Assembly (NCBI RefSeq): GCF_900142415.1
Contig: NZ_FRAU01000004.1
Coordinates: forward strand, 208,501-272,500
Source of the DNA: Rhodothermus profundi
GTDB taxonomy: Bacteria > Bacteroidota > Rhodothermia > Rhodothermales > Rhodothermaceae
DNA: 64,000 nucleotides
Reading direction: 5' to 3'
Below are positions 38,105 to 45,652 of this stretch, piece after piece (position 1 is the first letter of the stretch; every line of letters begins with the position of its first letter). The position numbers and the translations under genes were made by a program. The notes beneath the pieces were generated by a model that worked only from the letters and a program-made list of their open reading frames with translations, had not been told where the DNA came from and did no database searches.

Positions 38105-39721
38105 ATGCCTGCAGGACGTTTGCGCCAACTTGTTTCCGAAACCGCCATCTACGGGCTGTCTTCCATTCTGGCCCGGCTGTTCAACTTTTTACTTTTCCCG
38201 TTTTACTCCCATGTCTTCTCGCCCGATGCTTACGGTGTCATTTCCATTGTCTATACAGCTTTTCTCTTTTTCAACATTGTCTATCAGTACGGCATGGAGT
38301 CGGCCTACCTGCGTTTTGCCGTACATGCCAGCAAAGATAGACGACGTCGCGTCTTCAGCACGGCCGTCGGCTCCCTTCTGGGCTCTTCGCTTCTGCTCTC
38401 TCTGCTGATCGTGCTATTTCCCACTCCTATAGCCACGCTGATTGACCTGGAGGCCCGCTACCGCTGGCTGCTCTACTACATGGCGGTCATTCTGCTGCTC
38501 GACACGCTGGCCATTATACCCTTTGCCGAACTCCGCCTCAGCAACCGCGCCTGGCGCTTTGCTTTGATCCGACTGGCCAGCGTGTGCGTTAATCTTGGCC
38601 TCAATATCTGGCTGCTGGTCGGCCTGCACTGGGGCGTGGCCGGAGTCTTCATGGCTAATGCCGTGGCGTCGGCCACTACGCTGGCATTGTTAAGCCCGGA
38701 GTTCATCCGGTTATGGCGGCCATGGTTCGACAGGCAACTCTGGCGGGATCTGCTGCGCTTTGGATTACCGTTCCTGCCTGGTGGGTTAGGCTACGCTATT
38801 ACAGATCGCATTAACCTGCTATTTCTGAAACGCATGACGCCGGATCAGGTACGCCAGCTCTACCATGAGCGGCTTGACCTTGCCGCACTCGCTCGTGAAG
38901 CCGAACGTGCCGCCCAGGCCGTTCTGGAGCGCGCCGGAGGCATGCTGACGCCCGAAGTGCAGCAGCGCATGACGGAGGCCGCCCAGGCCGTTTATGGCAA
39001 CCATGTCGTAGGCGTTTACAATGGCGTGCTCAAGTTGGCCATTTTTCTGATGCTGGTCATCCAGATGTTCCGCTTTGCCTGGCAACCTTTTTTCTTGCAG
39101 CATGCCCGCGATCCGGATGCCCCCCAGCTTTTCGCACGCGTCTTTTTGCTGCTGACAGCCGCCAGTTTGCTGGTACTGCTGAGCGTCTCGTTCTTTGCGC
39201 AGGAAATCGTTCAGCTACCGCTGCCCGGCGGCTATGCCCTCATTAACCCGCGTTACTGGACCGGCTTGTTTATCGTGCCCGTAGCCTTACTAGGCTACCT
39301 GTTTCAAGGCTGGTACTATGTGTTTTCAGCAGGCGCCTATTTACGCCATCGCACCTCGCTTTTTATTCCTGCCACCCTGGCCGGGGCCCTTGTTTCGCTG
39401 CTCCTCAACGCACTGCTGGTACCCCGGATGGGTATGCTGGGCGCCGCCTGGGCTACTACCCTGGCTTATGCAACCATGGCCCTGACGCTCTGGGGGCTCA
39501 TCCGAACACATTATGCCGTACCCTATCCCTGGCGCCAGGTGTTCGCCCTGGGAGCCTGGACCCTCCTGATCTTCGGAGCCTGGCAAACGTGGCCTGCGCT
39601 TCAACAGCCAGTCGTTGAACTGCTGTTGCTGATGGGCTGGGCTGCCGCCCTTCCCACACTCCGCGTCGTCACGCCAGGCGAACTTCGCGCTCTGTTTGTG
39701 CGTTTCCCCCCCTCAGCGTAA
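38105..39721 (+). CDS. Polysaccharide flippase (Wzx/MATE-like) with helical cytosolic insert
   Basis: This transporter probably flips lipid-linked oligosaccharides across the inner membrane. It has 538 residues with 12 to 14 transmembrane helices. The opening, Y-G-L-S-S-I-L-A-R-L-F-N-F-L-L-F-P-F-Y, is typical of the polysaccharide_synt family, as is G-L-P-F-L-P-G-G-L-G-Y-A-I-T-D-R. Between that and Y-G-N-H-V-V-G-V-Y-N lies an insert of roughly 50-60 residues, Ala-, Glu- and Arg-rich (L-A-A-L-A-R-E-A-E-R-A-A-Q-A), where standard flippases have a short loop. Start is 6 nt past the YdjM-like gene. Its end overlaps the convergent lipoprotein gene by 9 nt. Confidence 0.88.
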   Translation: MPAGRLRQLVSETAIYGLSSILARLFNFLLFPFYSHVFSPDAYGVISIVYTAFLFFNIVYQYGMESAYLRFAVHASKDRRRRVFSTAVGSLLGSSLLLSLLIVLFPTPIATLIDLEARYRWLLYYMAVILLLDTLAIIPFAELRLSNRAWRFALIRLASVCVNLGLNIWLLVGLHWGVAGVFMANAVASATTLALLSPEFIRLWRPWFDRQLWRDLLRFGLPFLPGGLGYAITDRINLLFLKRMTPDQVRQLYHERLDLAALAREAERAAQAVLERAGGMLTPEVQQRMTEAAQAVYGNHVVGVYNGVLKLAIFLMLVIQMFRFAWQPFFLQHARDPDAPQLFARVFLLLTAASLLVLLSVSFFAQEIVQLPLPGGYALINPRYWTGLFIVPVALLGYLFQGWYYVFSAGAYLRHRTSLFIPATLAGALVSLLLNALLVPRMGMLGAAWATTLAYATMALTLWGLIRTHYAVPYPWRQVFALGAWTLLIFGAWQTWPALQQPVVELLLLMGWAAALPTLRVVTPGELRALFVRFPPSA

Positions 39722-40024
39722 TCGTTCCCATCGATGCACCCGAAGATGCGTGTACGGAAGTCCCTGCCAGCGATCCAGGTATGGCGTGCCTTCCACTCGC
39801 AACCAGAGGGGAGCTTCGGCCGCCACCGCCTGCCGGTCGGCCTCGCGTTCAAAGACCAGCAGATAGTAGTTGCGGGCAGCGGTCTCCAGCACCAGTTCAG
39901 CAAATGGAGCCTGTCCCCGTGCCACCACTTCGCCTTCTACGACGATTGGCGGCTGGGCCGGCGGAGACTGGGTCGCACATCCTGCTAGGACAAGCATACC
40001 TAGTCCAAAAATGCAATAACGCAT
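39713..40024 (-). CDS. Small lipoprotein of unknown function
   Basis: The 103-residue protein begins M-R-Y-C-I-F-G-L-G-M and has lipobox V-L-A-G-C16. ATG 40024 is preferred over one 15 nt upstream because the basic residue then sits at position two of a short signal. The mature part has beta-type segments (I-V-V-E-G-E-V-V, Y-Y-L-L-V-F, L-W-L-R-V-E-G-T-P-Y) resembling a small OB-like barrel. No family recognised. It is transcribed divergently from the T9SS metalloprotease. Confidence 0.72.
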   Translation of the reverse strand: MRYCIFGLGMLVLAGCATQSPPAQPPIVVEGEVVARGQAPFAELVLETAARNYYLLVFEREADRQAVAAEAPLWLRVEGTPYLDRWQGLPYTHLRVHRWERLR

Positions 40025-40118
40025 GGCAACATGCTCCAAGAATAGATTGTCAGGAACGCTCTGTGATCTTTTCGTAAAAATAAAGTCTTACGTCTCACTC
40101 AGACCAGAGGGTTGCCTT

Positions 40119-42413
40119 ATGTACCGACTACTCATTGCATTTGTTTTGTCTTTCAGCGTGGCTGCCTCTGCTCAGCCCCTTCAGCCACTATCTTCTGAAA
40201 CATCCGCTGACCAGCCTGAAAGTTATATTCTACATGTCACCGACTGGCTTAACCGCCAGCCCGCAGCCCAACGGGCGCTGGCAGACTTTCATCGCCGTAA
40301 GGCTTTAGGGCTCTTATCCAGAACACCAACTGTGCTGGCACCTCCCCAGGTAGGCGATCGTCAATCTTTTAAGGTCTACAACTTTGAGACCCAAACGACC
40401 GAGCTGCGTGAATTTGAACTGCGCGTTATTGAAGAACGGTTCTATCTGTGGGTCGAGGTTGCTTCGCTTGACAGTGGCTGGGTGACCGATGCCAAACTAG
40501 AAGCGCTACGGTCCGCTCTGGCCGATGCCACCCCCACCGGCTCGATTAACCCCAATCAGGGTATTATTGCCAACGTCGAAGATGTTTTTGGCAACCCGCC
40601 CAACGTGGATGGCGACGGCAAAACCGATGTGCTGCTGGTCGACATACGGGACGGCTGGGACCCGCAAAGCGGCGGCGGATTTGTTGCTGGTTTTGTCTAC
40701 AGTGGCGATCTGAGCCCCAGTGGAAATAATCGCGACATTCTGTATCTGGACACCAACCCCTCGCTTTCTACTAACCGGCCTATTCAATCGCTGCTTTCGA
40801 CGGCCGCGCACGAATACCAACATCTCATTCACTTCAACTATGACATCGACGAAATCTCCTTTGTAAATGAAGGCCTTTCGGAATGGGCCGAAGTGATTAA
40901 CGGCTATGAGCGTCGCGCCATGCGATATCTGAGCGATGTGGCGCGGTACAACGTTCCGATCTTCCGCTGGTCTCAGGACAACGTAAACGTGCTGGACGAC
41001 TACGAACGCGCGGGCCTGTTTACCACCTATCTGGAAGACCGCATTGGCTGGCAGGCCGTCGGTGCCATCACGCGCGACGCACAAAGCGGCCTCTCCTCCT
41101 ATCAAAATGCCCTCGCGCCCCATGGTCTTTCGTTCTACCAGGTCCTGCTGGACTTTCATACAGCCAACTTCCTGAACAACCGAAACGTCAACGCAGCCTA
41201 CGGCTACAGCCGCACGGACTTTCAGAACGTAGGCGCTATCCCCTCTGTCGTCTACAACGGCCGCATCACTACCCAGACGCCAGACACTACGATCTTGCTG
41301 TGGGGAGGCGGCGTGCTTTATCTGGTGTGGCAGTATGTCAAGGACTTACAGGTTACGCTCTCTGGAGCCTCGCTGGCGCTTCGCGCGCTGCGCTACCCTG
41401 AAGGGGGCGGCGTTATTGTCGAAGACCTGAATCCTGCTGCCTCTCCGTTCACGTTCTCCGGCTCGCATAACCAGGTCGTGCTCATCGTAACACGCACGTC
41501 CACCTCCGCAAGCTCGCAGGTTACCTACAGCGCCACGTGGAGCTCAGACCAGACCTTCACCAGCCAGATTGTGCAGTTCGACAATGGCGAGGTGATGCAG
41601 CCGTTCATTCGCTCAAATGGTGTGGAACTGCTCACGCGCTTTGAAAACCCGCAACCAGGCTATACGCTGCTGGGTCGCGTCTTTCTGCCACTTTACTTCT
41701 ACAGCCAGTTCGGCAACGGTCCGCCTGCTACGGCTCCTCGCGATTTTACGCTAACTGTGCGCGCCGCCCAACCGGACGGCACCCCGGGCGACGTGCTGTT
41801 TGAACAGACCTTGAACGATCCGCGTCCCTACCAGGGCGTCACCTCGTTCACCATTTCGTTTGCTGAAATTGACCTGTTCCCTTATGCCACGCAGATCGGT
41901 GACTTGCCCGACGTGCTGTTTATCGGCTATCGGGACGCAGGAACGGACACCAACACCATCGTGCTGGCAACGTCCAGCTATACCGTCGAAAATCGCTCCT
42001 TCATTGGTCCCCTTCAGGGAAGCTGGCGCGCGCTCTGGGAGACCACCCTCAGCGATGGCACCTCCCTGAACGGCCGCATCATTCCTATCCGGCTGGAGTT
42101 TCTGGTAGGTACCCAGCCCGTGCCGGCCGAGCCACTTGCTGAACTGCCCCGCGAACTGGCCCTGGAACCGCCCTATCCTAATCCATTCCGCACCACAGCG
42201 CTGCTGCGCTATCATCTGCCGAAAAGTGGTCCGGTGCGGTTGCGCATCTTTGACCTACTGGGGCGGCAGGTGGCTCTCCTGGTGGACGGGCCGCAGCCGG
42301 CCGGCACGCATACCGTGCGGCTGGACGTTCGGGGCTGGGCCAGTGGACTGTACCTGTGTGTCCTAGAGACAGACGGCCAGCGACGCATTCAACGCTTGCA
42401 GATAGTCCGCTAA
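40119..42413 (+). CDS. Secreted zinc metalloprotease with T9SS C-terminal sorting domain
   Basis: The 764-residue protein has a signal peptide (1-20, ending A-S-A-Q), a propeptide-like region, and a metallopeptidase domain with H231-E232-Y-Q-H235 followed by N-E-G-L-S-E-W-A-E, whose Glu is the likely third zinc ligand. This resembles M30/hyicolysin-type and M6-like peptidases. Middle beta-rich domains (about 360-660) follow. The last 80 residues, P-Y-P-N-P-F and L-R-I-F-D-L-L-G-R-Q-V to A-S-G-L-Y, form the type A domain recognised by type IX secretion. ATG 40119 is fixed by the signal peptide. It should be released or surface-bound outside the outer membrane. Confidence 0.9.
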   Translation: MYRLLIAFVLSFSVAASAQPLQPLSSETSADQPESYILHVTDWLNRQPAAQRALADFHRRKALGLLSRTPTVLAPPQVGDRQSFKVYNFETQTTELREFELRVIEERFYLWVEVASLDSGWVTDAKLEALRSALADATPTGSINPNQGIIANVEDVFGNPPNVDGDGKTDVLLVDIRDGWDPQSGGGFVAGFVYSGDLSPSGNNRDILYLDTNPSLSTNRPIQSLLSTAAHEYQHLIHFNYDIDEISFVNEGLSEWAEVINGYERRAMRYLSDVARYNVPIFRWSQDNVNVLDDYERAGLFTTYLEDRIGWQAVGAITRDAQSGLSSYQNALAPHGLSFYQVLLDFHTANFLNNRNVNAAYGYSRTDFQNVGAIPSVVYNGRITTQTPDTTILLWGGGVLYLVWQYVKDLQVTLSGASLALRALRYPEGGGVIVEDLNPAASPFTFSGSHNQVVLIVTRTSTSASSQVTYSATWSSDQTFTSQIVQFDNGEVMQPFIRSNGVELLTRFENPQPGYTLLGRVFLPLYFYSQFGNGPPATAPRDFTLTVRAAQPDGTPGDVLFEQTLNDPRPYQGVTSFTISFAEIDLFPYATQIGDLPDVLFIGYRDAGTDTNTIVLATSSYTVENRSFIGPLQGSWRALWETTLSDGTSLNGRIIPIRLEFLVGTQPVPAEPLAELPRELALEPPYPNPFRTTALLRYHLPKSGPVRLRIFDLLGRQVALLVDGPQPAGTHTVRLDVRGWASGLYLCVLETDGQRRIQRLQIVR

Positions 42414-42440
42414 CGCTCAGCACACGCCTGCCTCGTGCAG

Positions 42441-42485
42441 CACGCTAGCAGGACAGGGTTCTCCATACCCTGCCCTGCTAGCGTG
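42441..42485 (+). terminator. Long hairpin after the T9SS protease gene
   Basis: Two 19-nt arms (CACGCTAGCAGGACAGGGT and its complement) pair at 18 of 19 positions around a 7-nt loop. The hairpin starts 28 nt past the protease stop. There is no T-run, so it may act as an mRNA 3' stabiliser, or be a mobile repeat, rather than as a classic terminator. Confidence 0.55.
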
Positions 42486-42491
42486 TTAGCA

Positions 42492-42509
42492 CCGCGGCTA
42501 AAGCCGCGG
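42492..42509. repeat. GC-rich palindrome, REP-like
   Basis: CCGCGGCT-AA-AGCCGCGG is a perfect 8-bp inverted repeat lying 6 nt past the preceding hairpin. Sequences of this G-C-C-G-C-G-G-C type occur as dispersed intergenic repeats in other genomes; this copy is the only one I saw here. Confidence 0.5.
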
Positions 42510-42849
42510 CACTGGTCTGAGCATGCTCCAGCCGCACCAATCATCGATCATATAGACCCGGATAACGCAGCGACCAGTGCGTAATGGCTTGATACAAAGC
42601 CCGGCGGGTTCCAGCTATGCGTGCTACGGCCCCCTGTGAGACGGGCTCATCTGGCTTAATGATCGGGCGTGCATCTGTCTCCTGCCTCTGAAGCCTACGC
42701 TCGCAGCAGCCCGCCAGGCAGCCAGCAGTCGCATGGGCTGTCATGCCGGTACATGTCCATCTGCCACCCAATGCGCCTGGAGTATCGTGCGCGGGGGCTA
42801 TGCAGTCGCACAATCACTCGCTCTGAAACAGCGCGCCAGCAACCCATCG

Positions 42850-43200
42850 ACGTGATCAAGAGCTGCCCTCAACCGACCGTATAATGTGCTCGTAGCTGAA
42901 ATCATAGTGCTGCGGCGCACCCGGCGGATCGTCTTCGAATCGAATACCGCTCCTGGCCTGCAACACGACTTTCTCCCGACGAACAACCCGCCCCTTCAGC
43001 AGCGTTCCAAAAACAATCGCTGATTTTCCTCGGCTGTACATGCCGGCATGATCGAACAGATTAATGCCAGCCTCCAGAGCCGCCCAGTACCACAGCAGCT
43101 CGCTGACGCACCGCATTCGAGATCGTCTCTGCCTCCCCGGGATCACCTAGATGCATGCATCCATAGGCAAGGCGCGAAACGATACGTCTGCATGTAAGCG
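42850..43200 (-). pseudogene. Aldo/keto reductase remnant, frameshifted
   Basis: On the minus strand one frame reads V-S-R-L-A-Y-G-C-M-H-L-G and D-P-G-E-A-E. A second frame continues A-L-E-A-G-I-N-L-F-D-H-A-G-M-Y-S-R-G-K-S, V-F-G-T-L-L-K, R-E-K-V-V-L-Q, G-I-R-F-E-D-D-P-P-G-A-P and F-S-Y-E-H-I-I-R-S-V-E-G-S. Together these match the first 110 or so residues of YdhF-type aldo/keto reductases, including the N-F-D-H-A-x-x-Y catalytic region. At least one frameshift separates the parts, and the C-terminal two thirds are not readable. The gene is therefore non-functional. Confidence 0.8.
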
Positions 43201-43317
43201 ATTCATCTGGAAGCTAACGTCTGGAGCCAGAGTAGCGTGCCGCACTGATGAGCGCAATGGTAGTCAGACAGCTTGGCGCTTCAGACAGGATTTCCGATCT
43301 TTGCTGCCAAAAACACG

Positions 43318-43758
43318 ATGCGGCTTTTTATGGGACGGATCATTCGGACAGGCGACACGCCAGCCAAGCGTCGCCATCAACACCTGCGTTCCTGCGCCGA
43401 GGTGCTGCATTTGCTGGCTCGGCGCTCTCATTTCGATGCCGAAGCCCGTGACATGGTTGCTTTCTTTGTGTTTAACCTTCGAGGCATCGCTGAAACGATC
43501 GAGGAAAGCGCCCAAGCCTGGGAAAACCGCGGCTACTGGCGCAAAGCCGAATCCTTGCGCGAAAACTGGCGTTGGACCCGCAGGGCTGCCGATGAGCTGG
43601 AGCGGCTGATTCGCGAGCATCGCTGGGATGCCGTTCCTTCTGTTTTACTTCGCCTGATGCCCCACTTTCAACATATTACGGTGGCCACGATTACCCGCAA
43701 CGCCGACTGGTGGTGCGGTGCCCTTAAAGCGCTGCTGCGTTCCACAACCGCCTCGTAG
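43318..43758 (+). CDS. Conserved hypothetical protein, 146 aa
   Basis: The protein is helical and Trp/Arg/Glu-rich, with V-F-N-L-R-G-I-A-E-T-I-E-E-S-A-Q-A-W-E-N-R-G-Y-W-R-K-A-E and R-E-N-W-R-W-T spaced along it. I recall uncharacterised Bacteroidota proteins with the same L-R-x-I-x-x-T-I-E-x-S pattern. The ATG at 43318 gives a start at M-R-L-F-M-G-R; upstream in-frame sequence is unconserved. It ends 8 nt before the AlgH gene, with which it is probably cotranscribed. There is no signal peptide or membrane segment. Confidence 0.75.
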   Translation: MRLFMGRIIRTGDTPAKRRHQHLRSCAEVLHLLARRSHFDAEARDMVAFFVFNLRGIAETIEESAQAWENRGYWRKAESLRENWRWTRRAADELERLIREHRWDAVPSVLLRLMPHFQHITVATITRNADWWCGALKALLRSTTAS

Positions 43759-43766
43759 CCGAACTC

Positions 43767-44318
43767 ATGGAGTCGCTGACGCTGCGTCCAGGAATTTTGC
43801 TAATTGCACCTCCAATGTTGGAGGATCCGAACTTCTGGCGCACCGTAGTATTGCTCTGCGCACATGGAGAAGACGGCAGTTTTGGTTTAATCCTGAATCG
43901 CCCCACCACGCTGACGCTGCGCGAAGTGCTGGACGTACCGGTCTCATATCCGCTCTTTATGGGCGGCCCTGTTCAACCTGAAACGCTGCATATCCTCCAC
44001 CGGCTCGGCGACGAAATTCCTGAGGCGCAGCCTGTAGTCGATGGCGTCTACTGGGGCGGTGAGGTAGAAGCGCTCATGGACCGACTACGCACGAATCCGC
44101 CCGAACTTGATGAGATACGCTTCTTTCTGGGTTATGCCGGATGGGCGCCTGGCCAGCTCGAAGCCGAATACGAGGCCAGCGGTTGGATTCTGGCGCCAGC
44201 CCATGCAGTCAATGTGTTCAAAGACATGCCCGAGCAGCTCTGGCGCACCGTACTGCGCCGCCTGGGTGGCGAATATGCCCTCCTGTCTAACTTTCCAGAC
44301 GATCCTCGTCTGAACTGA
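43767..44318 (+). CDS. YqgE/AlgH family protein
   Basis: The 183-residue protein matches UPF0301/AlgH: R-P-G-I-L-L-I-A-P-P-M-L-E-D-P-N-F-W-R-T-V-V-L-L at the start, G-L-I-L-N-R-P-T, F-M-G-G-P-V-Q, F-F-L-G-Y-A-G-W-A-P-G-Q-L-E and G-W-I-L. The family is widespread, and its biochemical role remains unsettled. Early links to alginate regulation in Pseudomonas do not transfer well. The start is clear. Confidence 0.93.
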   Translation: MESLTLRPGILLIAPPMLEDPNFWRTVVLLCAHGEDGSFGLILNRPTTLTLREVLDVPVSYPLFMGGPVQPETLHILHRLGDEIPEAQPVVDGVYWGGEVEALMDRLRTNPPELDEIRFFLGYAGWAPGQLEAEYEASGWILAPAHAVNVFKDMPEQLWRTVLRRLGGEYALLSNFPDDPRLN

Positions 44319-44328
44319 GCAGCTTTCG

Positions 44329-45435
44329 TCAGCTCACCGTAAGCTCACTTGAAACAGGTTGCAGTACAATCAACACCGCATCGGGGAGGGGTTCTGCCAG
44401 TAGCTGGATGTGTACCTGGTACGTCTGCACCGCGCTGGCTTCATCTCCAAGCTGCCGGATACCTTTCCAGGTACCGCCTTGCAGTTCAAGCCACGAAATC
44501 AGCCGGTCAAAGCATGCCCCCGGCATAAGGGCGGCAAACATGCCATTAAGCGGACGTCCCAGGAGCTGGCGGGGCGCGCTTCCCATTAGCACCGTAGCCG
44601 CCCGATTGGCATATACTACGTGTCCCGTCCGGTCGGCCACCAGCACGGCTGCGTCAAGCGTCGCCAGAATAACCTCGGACAGCGCTGCCGTCTGGTGGTC
44701 CCTTGCAATTTCCCCTCGTTCGGTCGCTGTCAAAGGACGCAAAAGCACCAACCGGCAGGAATCCTCCTCGCATGAAACAAGCTGCATACGCACCTGGACG
44801 GTCTCGGACGCTCCAACAAGCCGACCAAATCCTGGCGTCTCTTCCTGGACAAAAGCCGTAAGCGGCTGTCCAACCAGATGGGTCTCGGCACACTCCAGCA
44901 ATCGTTGCGCTTCATCGTTGGCCATCAGAATCCGCCCCTCAGCATCCAAGATCAGCAGACCGTCAGGATAATGTCGCAATACAGCCCGGAAACGCGCCTC
45001 ACTGGCATACAACTCCTGCAGGTACTCTGAGAGGTTGTTCTGCACGCGCTGCCGCTCCCACGCCCGCTGCAGGATGTGCTCTAGGAGAGAAACGCTCACC
45101 CTATCCCGAAAGAGGTAATCAGCCGCCCCCATCTGCAACAGATGAGGCCCCAGTACGGCCTCGCTTCGATCAATCAGGGCCACAACTGGAATGTTGATGG
45201 CTCGCACCTTGACCTCAGCAAAGGCATCCAGTCCTTGGCAATCAGGCAGATCTAAATCGACCAACATCACGTCTGGCGGGGCCGCCTCAAACTCATGCCA
45301 GCAAGCAAGCAGCGCCTGGAGAGAAGGGAACCTTTCATATACTTGCACGCCTACGTCTGGAAGCCAGGCCTCCAGTTGAGCTCCCAGCGCTTCATCGTTA
45401 CTGATCAACACCAGTCGATTCAGTCCCTGCATCAT
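44329..45435 (-). CDS. Response regulator with receiver and two PAS domains, no output domain
   Basis: The 368-residue protein has a receiver domain (about 7-125) with phospho-acceptor D60 in M-L-V-D60-L-D-L-P-D and the Lys position replaced or shifted (A-L-I-D-R-S-E). Two PAS domains follow (about 148-230 and 252-355): L-L-I-L-D-A-E-G-R-I-L-M-A-N-D-E and V-L-V-A-D-R-T-G-H-V-V-Y-A-N-R-A. There is no kinase, DNA-binding or GGDEF domain. It probably works as a signalling adaptor for a kinase elsewhere. It is convergent with the AlgH gene (10 nt between stops) and divergent from pncB. Confidence 0.87.
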   Translation of the reverse strand: MMQGLNRLVLISNDEALGAQLEAWLPDVGVQVYERFPSLQALLACWHEFEAAPPDVMLVDLDLPDCQGLDAFAEVKVRAINIPVVALIDRSEAVLGPHLLQMGAADYLFRDRVSVSLLEHILQRAWERQRVQNNLSEYLQELYASEARFRAVLRHYPDGLLILDAEGRILMANDEAQRLLECAETHLVGQPLTAFVQEETPGFGRLVGASETVQVRMQLVSCEEDSCRLVLLRPLTATERGEIARDHQTAALSEVILATLDAAVLVADRTGHVVYANRAATVLMGSAPRQLLGRPLNGMFAALMPGACFDRLISWLELQGGTWKGIRQLGDEASAVQTYQVHIQLLAEPLPDAVLIVLQPVSSELTVS

Positions 45436-45597
45436 GCGCGCCGTGTAGCCTTGCAGTCGTTAGTCGGGCAAAGGGCAACAAAAGTGCCGTTCCGTCGGGT
45501 TTTTCGTAAAAATGACACAAACACAGAATCTCAGGCCCCCACGCTGTGGAACCCAACAAAACAAAGCCTCTAACAGCATGGGAACCTGCGGGTGCTG

Positions 45598-45603
45598 TAT
45601 CTT
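45598..45603 (+). promoter_or_regulatory. Candidate -10 element ahead of pncB
   Basis: TATCTT within GGGTGCTGTATCTTCT lies 50 nt before the pncB ATG. It is nearly the same 16-nt block as that ahead of aroQ. No clear -35 is visible. Confidence 0.4.
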
Positions 45604-45652
45604 CTGTTTCTGCGAAGGGCCGTAGGCTTGAAGAAAAATTTTCCTTTTGCCC

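Larger units (their letters stand above)
42414..43317. other. Intergenic region with inverted repeats and a decayed gene
   Basis: About 900 bp without an intact gene. It contains a long hairpin (42441-42485), a GC-rich palindrome (42492-42509) and, on the minus strand, remains of an aldo/keto reductase (42850-43200). Sequence from 42520 to 42850 may hold more of the decayed gene in shifted frames, but I could not confirm it. Confidence 0.65.

Noticed and set aside
42541..42813. A 90-aa minus-strand frame downstream of the aldo/keto reductase remnant
   Set aside because: It might be the enzyme's eroded C-terminus, but I could not match a motif, so it was left as unassigned sequence.
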